From a virus, in the IMG/VR virus record IMGVR_UViG_3300009154_000082, positions 1 through 48,810 of that record: a DNA stretch of 48,810 nucleotides, one strand, 5' to 3'. A model generated the notes under the pieces. The model saw only the letters and a list, made by a program, of their open reading frames with translations. It did no database searches and had not been told where the DNA came from. Position 1 is the stretch's first letter; the number at the start of each line of letters is the position of its first letter. Shown piece after piece: positions 33,388 through 40,874 of the stretch. The position numbers and the translations under genes are program-made.

Positions 33388-33801
33388 TTAAAAAAGGTTT
33401 GGAAAAGCCTTTAGTACGGTTTTTGCTGTTAAACCTTCAAATGGTAGCTTTTTATCCTTGATAGCAATAAGTAGCTTTGCATCTTCAGGAGTTACTGTTT
33501 GTAGCAGTTCAAGAAACATAGCTTCTCTTTTTAACTGCGTCAAGTTATTATTTCCACCTTCAACAAACAGATACAATCTTTTGGCTTCAAGATATAGTGA
33601 ATTTTCCATATTCGGATATTCACATGGAGTATATGGCGCATCACCTTCAGGCAGCAACCACTTCAATCTTGGGTCAAAAGCTCCCTGTAAGATAGTTCTG
33701 ATAGCAAAGTTGTCATTTGCTTGTAAGCATTTGACTTTTTCTTCTTCATTTGGAAGCTTTGAGGCAAAGTCCAAAATCCATGCAATTGATTTACGTGACA
33801 T
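33388..33801 (-). CDS. Conserved T4-superfamily protein (DUF6433-like)
   Basis: 137 residues: SIAWILDFASKLPNEEEKVK, ILQGAFDPRLKWLLPEGDAP, PYTPCEYPN, RLYLFVEGGNNNLTQLKREA, LLIAIKDKKLPFEGLTAKTV. The KW-LLPEG-PPY-P-like core and DA-LL-x-x-KDKKLP block match a protein conserved next to RNase H in cyanophage-type T4 phages. Role unknown, likely replication-associated by position. Confidence 0.8.
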   Translation of the reverse strand: MSRKSIAWILDFASKLPNEEEKVKCLQANDNFAIRTILQGAFDPRLKWLLPEGDAPYTPCEYPNMENSLYLEAKRLYLFVEGGNNNLTQLKREAMFLELLQTVTPEDAKLLIAIKDKKLPFEGLTAKTVLKAFPNLF

Positions 33802-33813
33802 TATATTTTCCTA

Positions 33814-34671
33814 TTAAAATTCATTAATGTTTTCAATGAGATTCTTCAGTTTATGTTCAATGAAATAATTGAATAAAACATTTCTATTCTTTTTCATTTC
33901 ATCTTGAGTAGTATATTCTTGTTTGATTGATGCCTTAATATCATCTGGAACCAGAGATAGGTCAACCATTTTCTTATTTCGATTATAACGCTTTAGCATT
34001 ACTTCATCACAAAATTCTTCGGGCTTCTGGTCAACCCATAGATCAACCTTTGAATCCCTTAGCTGTTTTTGTCTAACACCAATCACAAAACAATCATCCT
34101 GTGAGAGGAAATTAGGCACTCCATCGCCTCTATCACCACGCAAGATATGCTCACGCAGATACCGATCAGGATCACGTTCTTCTAGATATTTCTTGCGGGT
34201 GGGATCGTATTGCTTGACATTGGTATACATCTGCAATTGACGAAAGTCTTTATCGCCAGAAACTATCATGATCTTTTCAAGGGTATTGCCGTTCTCATGA
34301 ACTAGCGTACCAATGATATCATCAGCTTCTGCTCTGTCGATATGAATAACTTTGTATGGGAAATATTCTTTGAGTTCATCACGAACCTTGTTGAGAACTT
34401 CGAATACGGTGTTCCAATCAATCTCAGATTCTTCACGATCCTTATGACGATTCGCCTTGTAATAAGGAAACAGTTCCTTGCGCCAAGAACGGCGGTCATC
34501 ACAAGCAATAATCATCTGTCCATATTCTTTACGGAATTTGACATTGTAACTGCGAATAGCATTTAGCACCATATGTCGTAGAAGGTCTTCTTCTACAGGA
34601 ATGTTAGTATGATTTCCAATTGTTGCCATGAACGTAGAAATCATTGTTTGGGACAGGTCCACGATAAGCAT
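33814..34671 (-). CDS. rnh: RNase H, T4 Rnh-like 5'-3' exonuclease
   Basis: 285 residues. MLIVDLSQT (N-terminal Asp), ACDDRRSWRKELFPYYKANR, RAEADDIIGTLVHE, IVSGDKDFRQLQMYTNVKQY and LRGDRGDGVPNFLSQDDCF give the full acidic metal set of FEN1/T4 RNase H nucleases. T4 Rnh (305 residues) removes RNA primers on the lagging strand. The gene order RNase H - DUF6433 - PhoH is as in cyanophages. Confidence 0.93.
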   Translation of the reverse strand: MLIVDLSQTMISTFMATIGNHTNIPVEEDLLRHMVLNAIRSYNVKFRKEYGQMIIACDDRRSWRKELFPYYKANRHKDREESEIDWNTVFEVLNKVRDELKEYFPYKVIHIDRAEADDIIGTLVHENGNTLEKIMIVSGDKDFRQLQMYTNVKQYDPTRKKYLEERDPDRYLREHILRGDRGDGVPNFLSQDDCFVIGVRQKQLRDSKVDLWVDQKPEEFCDEVMLKRYNRNKKMVDLSLVPDDIKASIKQEYTTQDEMKKNRNVLFNYFIEHKLKNLIENINEF

Positions 34672-34702
34672 TACATATTATACCTTATATTTCATCATGT
34701 AT

Positions 34703-35065
34703 TTAGTCTTCTGAGTCTTCTTCATCAAGACTTTTTACCATAATATTTTCAGTTTGCTCAAGCGCCTCTTCATCACTTTCAAAAAGTTCATCTGCAACAT
34801 TATGTAGAGGATGATATAGACCAATAGTATTGTATAGTGCGGCTCTCATAGTTTCTACCAACATACCAGTAGACTTAAAGCAATCATCATTATTCAGATT
34901 AAAACCTTCTTCATGGCAGCGACTAAAAACAAATGACAAAGTTTCATCAATAACATATTCAACATGATCCTTTCTAGCCGCAACAACTTTTGCCTCAACT
35001 TCTTCTCTTGTTTGAACAGGGCTATCTTTCTTGGCCTTTGGGAACATTACTACATTATCTGTCAT
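34703..35065 (-). CDS. Conserved T4-like protein, 120 residues
   Basis: MTDNVVMFPKAKKDSPVQTR, EYVIDETLSFVFSRCHEEGF, TGMLVETMRAALYNTIGLYH, acidic end. The MFPKA...EYV-x-[DE] and helix layout recall a protein found beside RNase H in related phages. Overlaps the next upstream gene by 4 nt. Unknown role. Confidence 0.68.
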   Translation of the reverse strand: MTDNVVMFPKAKKDSPVQTREEVEAKVVAARKDHVEYVIDETLSFVFSRCHEEGFNLNNDDCFKSTGMLVETMRAALYNTIGLYHPLHNVADELFESDEEALEQTENIMVKSLDEEDSED

Positions 35066-36171
35066 TTTACAATCCTCAATAATATTACATCTTCGTTGAC
35101 GCGACCAGTTGGTGCTGTTGTATTGGTCTTAATTCCATCCATAAATGACCTAAGAGCGACCTTACCAGCACTAAGCAATTGAGGCAGTACTTCTTGTGGT
35201 TTACGTAGACGTTTGGATACAGACTTTTTCTCATCAAACTGAGTAATCGTCGTACCTTTCACTGACAAACCACTATCATCAATAGCATGATACACTGATA
35301 GCTGTCTATATTTAGTATTATATACCCATAGACTTTGTGCTTTTATAATATCAGCAGGATTAATACTAACCAGTTTCTGTTCAGTATCTTCCTTTTTAAA
35401 TTTCATTTTTTCAATAAGCTTTATAGCTGGTTTAGCTTTAATTGCACGAGGCTTACGAACTTGACGTGTAATTTTCATATTTGAATGATAACGTCTAGCA
35501 TCATCAACAAGAGCCTTATGAAACTTGAGCCATGACTTATACTTTTCTATGGGTAGGTCTTCAAACCCTTCCTTATCTAATAATTCTTGATAAAGAGAAT
35601 TAACATAGGGCAGGATCAAATTAATAGCAAATGGTGTTGGTGTCTCAACTTGAAGAAAAGTGTATAATGAAAAGTTTTTATCAATTCCATCAAAAACAAA
35701 TTCATCAATATGTTCATCTAGTTTGGCACGAAGCTCACGTGCTTTTGCAGCAATTTTGTCCTGAATGTTGACAACAACTTTTTGTGAATTATTTTTCTTT
35801 TCGCGTTTTCCAAATGATGCATTTTCTTGAATGCGAGTATTAAAAAATTCTATGGATTTTTCAGGAAGTTTCCATCCACGTAGCATCAACTTGGCCATCC
35901 AGCCAATTGTAGTAGGAGTGCGTGATGTTGGAGCAGATTTTACTGATGAGATGATATTTGAATCATATCCTTGGTTCTTCATGTATTCAAGAAGCCAAGT
36001 TTTTGCTTGATCGGTATCATAATAATAATTATACCAAAATAGTGCTTCGTGATAGCGCATGTCACCACCGTCTGTGATAATCACATTTTGTTCAGGTTCT
36101 GTACCTGTCCAACGCTCATCCGAAAATTTTGGATTGCGAGTAGAAACTTTTTTCTTTACGGTCTTGATCAT
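35062..36171 (-). CDS. Conserved T4-like protein, 369 residues
   Basis: ALFWYNYYYDTDQAKTWLLE, IGWMAKLMLRGWKLPEKSIE, PYVNSLYQELLDKEG, LVDDARRYHSNMKITRQVRK, IIKAQSLWVYNTKYRQLSVY, GTTITQFDEKKSVSKRLRKP. Basic central linker, no catalytic motif seen. It resembles a conserved protein of cyanophage-type T4 phages lying between the glycosyltransferase and RNase H. Its ribosome binding site is in the near arm of a promoter-spanning inverted repeat (36176-36232). Confidence 0.7.
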   Translation of the reverse strand: MIKTVKKKVSTRNPKFSDERWTGTEPEQNVIITDGGDMRYHEALFWYNYYYDTDQAKTWLLEYMKNQGYDSNIISSVKSAPTSRTPTTIGWMAKLMLRGWKLPEKSIEFFNTRIQENASFGKREKKNNSQKVVVNIQDKIAAKARELRAKLDEHIDEFVFDGIDKNFSLYTFLQVETPTPFAINLILPYVNSLYQELLDKEGFEDLPIEKYKSWLKFHKALVDDARRYHSNMKITRQVRKPRAIKAKPAIKLIEKMKFKKEDTEQKLVSINPADIIKAQSLWVYNTKYRQLSVYHAIDDSGLSVKGTTITQFDEKKSVSKRLRKPQEVLPQLLSAGKVALRSFMDGIKTNTTAPTGRVNEDVILLRIVK

Positions 36172-36175
36172 AAAA

Positions 36176-36232
36176 TCCTCATGGATACTATAAGTAGATC
36201 ATTCATAATACAGCATCCATGAGGAATGTCAA
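36176..36232 (-). promoter_or_regulatory. Promoter nested in a terminator-like inverted repeat
   Basis: TTGACA (36227-36232), 16 nt, TATTAT (36205-36210). Perfect 11-bp arms at 36176-36186 and 36215-36225 enclose the -10; on RNA the near arm ATCCATGAGGA holds the ribosome binding site and is followed by TTTT and the ATG. Confidence 0.7.
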
Positions 36233-36238
36233 GGAGTT

Positions 36239-37237
36239 TTATGGAGTTTTATATTGAAAAAATTGATTTTCTGGCTTTGGTAGTGCACGAGGCATATCAA
36301 GAAGAGTAGTCAATAAACTTTCCCATTGCATTGCACGAATATTCCAATTATAAAACACATTTGCATATGATGACTGAGAGGCTAGGCGTGACTGAACACC
36401 TTCTTCCCAGAAGTTTTGGATGGAGCTATCTAAAACGCCATAGAAAACAGATGCGTGTTGGCTAGGGTCTTCATGCCACTGATACATATGTGTCCAGTTT
36501 GCAGCAGTTTCATAGAGTGCAGCAAAGTTAGGATGTACACATAAAAGACCAGCAGACATAGCTTCTATCAATGTGATACAAGAGGTTTCAGGCCAAGTAT
36601 TTGGATAAGCAAGAATATGTGTTTTCTTTAAATTCTCACGAATAACTTTATTTGGAACACTGCCATGATAGTTAATCTTTGGATGATTTCTACAATATTC
36701 AAAGATATTTTCAAACTCTTTGTCACGTTGTTCCCATCCATAAATCTTAAATGAAGAATATACATCAAGTTCAATGTTGTCGTACTTTTCACACAATTTA
36801 TCAAATACAGGCACAAGAATATTCAGTCCACGGTGGGGTGTTGACCAATAGGCAAGGCGAATTATACCATCATCTGGCTTCTTATGGTCCTCAAATGGCT
36901 CTGTAGAATTATGTAAAACTATACAATGCGACCAAGGAATATTAAAGGCTTGAATATAGGCTTGCATTTGCCAGTTAGAATTAAAGACAATACGATGAAA
37001 GTTCTTCCAACCGCCATTAGCAAGATGTGCTGATGCAGGATCATTTGGAAGGTCTTGAAGCCAAAGAATGCGTATCTTCGTTTCATCAAAAGCATCTTCG
37101 ACACGTGATACAAAGATTTGAAAGTTTGATAAAAGGTCTTTAGACAGACGTTCTGCAAGACCATATTTCATAAGTTCAGTTCCACCCATAGCATTTATTG
37201 CCATGCTATCCTTACCAAAAATGTTCAATTCACTCAT
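36239..37237 (-). CDS. GT4-type glycosyltransferase
   Basis: 332 residues. NAMGGTELMKYGLAERL (N-terminal glycine loop), IVFNSNWQMQAYI, RLAYWSTPHRGLNILVPVFD (nucleotide-sugar domain), THILAYPNTWPETSCITLIEAMSAG (E-x7-E motif). A retaining GT-B enzyme acting on a surface, virion or DNA-linked sugar. A cognate gene occurs at this place in cyanophage relatives. It follows the MGKKRSRK gene by 2 nt. Confidence 0.85.
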   Translation of the reverse strand: MSELNIFGKDSMAINAMGGTELMKYGLAERLSKDLLSNFQIFVSRVEDAFDETKIRILWLQDLPNDPASAHLANGGWKNFHRIVFNSNWQMQAYIQAFNIPWSHCIVLHNSTEPFEDHKKPDDGIIRLAYWSTPHRGLNILVPVFDKLCEKYDNIELDVYSSFKIYGWEQRDKEFENIFEYCRNHPKINYHGSVPNKVIRENLKKTHILAYPNTWPETSCITLIEAMSAGLLCVHPNFAALYETAANWTHMYQWHEDPSQHASVFYGVLDSSIQNFWEEGVQSRLASQSSYANVFYNWNIRAMQWESLLTTLLDMPRALPKPENQFFQYKTP

Positions 37238-37239
37238 TA

Positions 37240-37506
37240 TTATTCACCCTTATTTGCATAAATATTTGCAGTAGCAGTCTTTGGATTGCCATAAACAGAA
37301 TTTGCACGTACTTTAATAAAACGCATATTGCTTGATGGACCAGCTACAGTAATCCAAGGATTTTTACCTGCTTTCCAAGCATTAATCTTATTTAATGCCT
37401 TTTCAACTTCTGGTTTATCACGGGCAACAGCATTTACTGCCCAACGTCCAATTGAATTGCGTTCACCTTTTGATACCTGTGTCTTACGACTACGCTTCTT
37501 ACCCAT
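37240..37506 (-). CDS. Conserved basic protein, MGKKRSRKTQVSKG type
   Basis: 88 residues. MGKKRSRKTQVSKGERNSIG, RWAVNAVARDKPEVEKALNK, INAWKAGKNPWITVAGPSSN, RANSVYGNPKT. Arg/Lys-rich N-terminus, then an SNM[RK]F[IV][KR][VI] beta part. Conserved in cyanophage-type T4 phages; function unknown. Confidence 0.75.
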   Translation of the reverse strand: MGKKRSRKTQVSKGERNSIGRWAVNAVARDKPEVEKALNKINAWKAGKNPWITVAGPSSNMRFIKVRANSVYGNPKTATANIYANKGE

Positions 37507-37552
37507 AATTTATTCACCTTTCATATTTAACATCACTACTGTTATATAGTAA

Positions 37553-37939
37553 TTACTTTTTACCATGATCCAAAAGAGTTAGATCATGCTCACGATCAAT
37601 ATACTTATATTCAATCATCATAGGATCGAATTCTTTTAGTGCCTCAAACACATCTTCAATGTCTAACGTAGAACACGTGTATACATCTAGTTGCATAAGT
37701 GCAGGGTCTACTTCATCCCAGGCATGCATAGCGATATGACTAGTCTCAATGATTGTTACCGCAGTCAATCCTCTATTGCCAACCATATCAGAATACACTG
37801 CATATGGTCCCATTAAAATTTTCATGCCAATCTTATCCACAAGCCTTTTCATCCATTCTTGGATAGCTTCTGCACATTGTGGTGGATTGAATAGCTCTGC
37901 TCTTACGATTAGATGCTTGTGCTCTAGTACTGTAGACAA
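37553..37939 (-). CDS. speD: S-adenosylmethionine decarboxylase-like protein (SpeD)
   Basis: 128 residues, TTG start with AAGGAA upstream. IIETSHIAMHAWDE (residues 63-76) carries Ser67, the expected self-cleavage residue that becomes the pyruvoyl group, and His68; DVYTC (85-89) holds the catalytic Cys89. The pattern and length are those of short prokaryotic SpeD. It makes decarboxylated SAM for spermidine. Cyanophages also carry speD. Between a GIY-YIG-like gene and the MGKKRSRK gene. Confidence 0.82.
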   Translation of the reverse strand: MSTVLEHKHLIVRAELFNPPQCAEAIQEWMKRLVDKIGMKILMGPYAVYSDMVGNRGLTAVTIIETSHIAMHAWDEVDPALMQLDVYTCSTLDIEDVFEALKEFDPMMIEYKYIDREHDLTLLDHGKK

Positions 37940-37955
37940 CTCATATGATTCCTTC

Positions 37956-38378
37956 TTAAGTTATTGTTTTTAGGTATTCTTTTAAAATATTTGATCCACC
38001 AATTCGGACATTTATAATGCCGTTATAGTAATCATCTGTTTCTAACACTTTACGCTCAAACTGTTCTCTTGCTTCTAAATAACTAGCAATACCTCTACTT
38101 GGACAAAAATACAAAATTTCTCGTGTAAAATTTTCTGCTCCAAGTTTTTCTATGTCGGATTTCAATCTATCACTGGAACCCCAATATTCTCGCCAATCAC
38201 TCTCTTTTGTAGAACGTCTTTTGTTTGTCTTGCCTTTAAGTGGTGCTTTTGTCACCTTAAATTTTGCTAATTTTTTACCAACATACATCATACCATTTGT
38301 TTTATTGGTAATCAAGTATACAAATGCTTCACAATCAACTGGCAAGTCATTTAATTCTTCATTGTTATATAACCACAT
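37956..38378 (-). CDS. GIY-YIG-fold protein, probably resident rather than mobile
   Basis: 140 residues from the ATG at 38376-38378 (GGAG 6 nt upstream). FVYLITNKTNGMMYVGKK is the GIY-YIG pair; then WREYWGSSDRLKSDIEKLGA, FTREILYFCPSRGIASYLEA (R-E...E) and NVRIGG. Many T4-like phages keep such a stand-alone protein in a conserved place, so it may be a phage nuclease rather than a homing enzyme. Activity not shown. Confidence 0.8.
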   Translation of the reverse strand: MWLYNNEELNDLPVDCEAFVYLITNKTNGMMYVGKKLAKFKVTKAPLKGKTNKRRSTKESDWREYWGSSDRLKSDIEKLGAENFTREILYFCPSRGIASYLEAREQFERKVLETDDYYNGIINVRIGGSNILKEYLKTIT

Positions 38379-38405
38379 ATTATACTCCACTATTAGAAGT
38401 ATTAT

Positions 38406-38549
38406 TTAGTCGTTATAATCATAACTTTCATCATCATCTTGATTATCTTCAATTTCAGAACCGCAGAATGGGCAATATTCAATGGGTTCATCACTATCAG
38501 ACACAACACGAAACTCTGATAAGCAGCTTCCACATTCGTACCACTTCAT
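38406..38549 (-). CDS. Zinc-ribbon protein, 47 residues
   Basis: MKWYECGSCLSEFRVVSDSD, EPIEYCPFCGSEIEDNQDDD. Two C-x-x-C pairs (residues 6/9 and 26/29) form a zinc ribbon; acidic tail. Such small ribbons adjoin nucleotide genes in many phages. Partner unknown. Confidence 0.75.
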   Translation of the reverse strand: MKWYECGSCLSEFRVVSDSDEPIEYCPFCGSEIEDNQDDDESYDYND

Positions 38550-38562
38550 TCTTTTTTTCCTT

Positions 38563-38739
38563 TTATTGTTTTAGTTTCTTTTTAACTGATTTTCTGGCTT
38601 CTTCCAGTGCTTTCAGTGCGATTGCATTATCATAAAGCAAATCAACGTCATTATTAATCATAGCTATAGTGATTTTTTTCCAATATTGATTTGCCATGTC
38701 ATCAACAGCATTATCTACATTATTATATGGTTGTATCAC
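38563..38739 (-). CDS. Small helical protein, 58 residues
   Basis: GTG start with GGAG 8 nt upstream; VIQPYNNVDNAVDDMANQYW, KKITIAMINNDVDLLYDNAI, LEEARKSVKKKLKQ. Coiled-coil-like, basic end. Overlaps the preceding stop by 4 nt. Confidence 0.62.
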   Translation of the reverse strand: MIQPYNNVDNAVDDMANQYWKKITIAMINNDVDLLYDNAIALKALEEARKSVKKKLKQ

Positions 38740-38927
38740 TTTACATTCTCCACAACAATTACATTAGAAGATTCAGTACGATGCACAATATTATCATTGC
38801 CATCTTCAAGAACAAGATCAATAGCAGTAGAATTTGGACGGTAAGTAACGCCAATAACATGATACTTTTTGTTAAGATCATACCATTTATCATTATTTAG
38901 TGAAATTACATCGCCAATTTCAATCAT
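38736..38927 (-). CDS. Small beta-rich protein, 63 residues
   Basis: MIEIGDVISLNNDKWYDLNK, KYHVIGVTYRPNSTAIDLVL, EDGNDNIVHRTESSNVIVVE. Looks like a compact SH3-like barrel. Directly downstream of nrdB. Unknown role. Confidence 0.66.
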   Translation of the reverse strand: MIEIGDVISLNNDKWYDLNKKYHVIGVTYRPNSTAIDLVLEDGNDNIVHRTESSNVIVVENVK

Positions 38928-38946
38928 TAGATACTCCTATAGCTCA

Positions 38947-39948
38947 TCATGCTGCTGCCCACACGTCTTCCCAAGTTCCACTCAGAGCGCCCTTAGCATA
39001 GTCTGTAGAACGATTCTCAAAGAAGTTTGTATGAGTAGGAGCATTAATCATGCCTTCAACCCATGGAAGCGGATTTCTTTTTACTTTAAAGATACCTTTT
39101 AGTCCAAGAGAAATTAGACGACGATCAGCGATATAGCGAATGTACTTTTTAACTTCATCTGAGGTCAAATTTTTCATTGGACCCATGCTGAATGAAAGAT
39201 CGATAAATTTATCTTCAAGTTCAACCATCTTTTCAGCAATACCGTAGATACGTTCCTTGAGTTCATCATTCCAGATTTCATTATTCTCTTGAATATATGT
39301 ACGGAATACCTTGATCATTGATTCGGCATGGATTGTTTCGTCAACAATTGACCATGTAACAATCTGTCCCATACCCTTCATACGACCATGACGAGGAAAA
39401 TTTAGTAACATGATGAATGAAGAGAATAACTGCATACCTTCAGTGAAAGCTGAAAATGCAGCAATATTAGCTGCAATAGTTTGCTTATCACCTTCAGCAG
39501 AAGCTAGTTCTGTAATATAATCATGCTTGTCCTTCATCGCTTCATATTCAAGAAATTGTGAATATGTTGCTTCAGGCATACCAAGTGTTTCGATTAAGTG
39601 TGAATAAGCAGCAATATGAAGTGCTTCACGAGCAGCAAATCCTAGAAGCATCATACGCACTTCAGGTTGACGAAAGTATGGTAGATAGTTAGTAACATAA
39701 CCATCTGCAACGTCAATATCACCTTGTGTGAAGAAACGAAAGATGTTGGTTAGGAAATACTTTTCCTCTTCAGTAAGGAACTTCTTCCAATCCTGAAGGT
39801 CTTCAAGCATAGGAACTTCTGAGAAAAGCCAATGACTTTGCTCGTGTGTTAACCAAGCTCTATATGCCCATTCATACGTAAAAGGTTTAAAATAACTTCT
39901 TTTATCAGTTAATTTTAATTCTTTCATATTTTTATTCAACTTTGTCAT
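38947..39948 (-). CDS. nrdB: Ribonucleotide reductase class Ia beta subunit
   Basis: 333 residues from the ATG at 39946-39948 (AAAAGGA). EALHIAAYSH gives Glu, His and the radical Tyr; TQGDIDVADGY the first Asp; EGMQLFSS and IVDETIHAES the second Glu/Glu/His set; C-terminus ENRSTDYAKGALSGTWEDVW for binding NrdA. It reduces NDPs with NrdA. The start overlaps the end of a GIY-YIG gene inserted between grx and nrdB. Confidence 0.95.
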   Translation of the reverse strand: MTKLNKNMKELKLTDKRSYFKPFTYEWAYRAWLTHEQSHWLFSEVPMLEDLQDWKKFLTEEEKYFLTNIFRFFTQGDIDVADGYVTNYLPYFRQPEVRMMLLGFAAREALHIAAYSHLIETLGMPEATYSQFLEYEAMKDKHDYITELASAEGDKQTIAANIAAFSAFTEGMQLFSSFIMLLNFPRHGRMKGMGQIVTWSIVDETIHAESMIKVFRTYIQENNEIWNDELKERIYGIAEKMVELEDKFIDLSFSMGPMKNLTSDEVKKYIRYIADRRLISLGLKGIFKVKRNPLPWVEGMINAPTHTNFFENRSTDYAKGALSGTWEDVWAAA

Positions 39949-40579
39949 TAGCATTCCTTTTAGTTGTTCCGAGGTAAAACCCATCAGGGCATTCTTTACT
40001 TCTTTTGTTTACAATTCCATTTGTCCACCATTTGGTTCCTCTGACATTAGTATTTCCTTTTGCGCCATTTGATTGTTTTTCTCTAAATTCATCTGTTATT
40101 TTTCTAATACTACCAAAAGTGTTACCAATCATTCTTTTTGAACGCAATTCACGAACATGTTCTTTGTCACCGGCTTTGTAAATTTGAAAATTATGGTTTC
40201 CGTTTTTTAACATTTTTTTTGCTGCTAAAGAGTTTGAAATTTTCCTTTTTTTATTTGCTTTTGAAATGATATCATCTGTCAATAATATACCCGGAGATAT
40301 ATTTCTGTTTATCATTATTGATAAAAATTTTTCTTTACCAAAAAAATTATATAATCGTTTAAGTAGCTTGGCTTCATATTCTCTAGCATCTTCACGAGGA
40401 ACAATCTTTATAATTTCAAAGCTATCTTTGCCTGTAGTCGCAATAAGTTCTTTAATATATTTTGACGATGTAATATATGTTTTCCAAAGATTGTTTGGAT
40501 CACTGTTTTTACCATATTGCGATCCAATATAATATCTTCCAGAAGGTTTATGTAATATTTTATAGATGTAAGGTGTCAT
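39932..40579 (-). CDS. GIY-YIG homing endonuclease between grx and nrdB
   Basis: 215 residues. PYIYKILHKPSGRYYIGSQY (residues 3-22) is the GIY-YIG pair; DAREYEAKLLKRLYNFFGKE carries the catalytic Glu; repeated NUMOD-like ends (GTKWWTNGIVNKRSKECPDG) bind DNA. A TATAAATA promoter (40598-40605) drives it, as late promoters drive T4 homing genes. It overlaps the nrdB start by 17 nt and lies 58 nt from grx. Confidence 0.9.
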   Translation of the reverse strand: MTPYIYKILHKPSGRYYIGSQYGKNSDPNNLWKTYITSSKYIKELIATTGKDSFEIIKIVPREDAREYEAKLLKRLYNFFGKEKFLSIMINRNISPGILLTDDIISKANKKRKISNSLAAKKMLKNGNHNFQIYKAGDKEHVRELRSKRMIGNTFGSIRKITDEFREKQSNGAKGNTNVRGTKWWTNGIVNKRSKECPDGFYLGTTKRNANDKVE

Positions 40580-40597
40580 ATTTTTTCTCCTTACATC

Positions 40598-40605
40598 TAT
40601 TTATA
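40598..40605 (-). promoter_or_regulatory. T4-type late promoter of the endonuclease gene
   Basis: Exact TATAAATA on the minus strand, 19 nt before the ATG; AAGGAG lies between. Confidence 0.65.
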
Positions 40606-40637
40606 AAATCATAAACTTCAGTATGAAGCCAATACCA

Positions 40638-40871
40638 TTATAGGTTCTCCGAATACCATTTAACTAACTCAGTATATCCACCTACATAATTACCATCAAT
40701 CCAAATCTGTGGAACGGTTGTAATTTCAACTGGGGCACGTGCCTGTACAGTTTCCCATAGAATATCTGGTCCTACAGTATATTCATCATAATCAATGTCT
40801 GCTCCCCACATGAAGTCCTTTGCCTTAAGACAAAAACTACAATCAGGCTTTGAGTAAATAATTGCTTTCAT
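40638..40871 (-). CDS. nrdC: Glutaredoxin
   Basis: 77 residues. MKAIIYSKPDCSFCLKAKDF has the active site C-S-F-C (residues 11-14); TTVPQIWIDGNYVGGYTEL gives the cis-Pro and GG-x-x-[ED]L glutathione loop. It supplies electrons to ribonucleotide reductase. Three nt past NrdA, so one unit. Confidence 0.92.
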   Translation of the reverse strand: MKAIIYSKPDCSFCLKAKDFMWGADIDYDEYTVGPDILWETVQARAPVEITTVPQIWIDGNYVGGYTELVKWYSENL

Positions 40872-40874
40872 TTC

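Noticed and set aside
37956-38378. Fourth homing endonuclease
   Set aside because: It shows GIY-YIG motifs but sits in a block I associate with conserved T4-like genes, with no disrupted neighbour or repeat, so I list it as probably resident.
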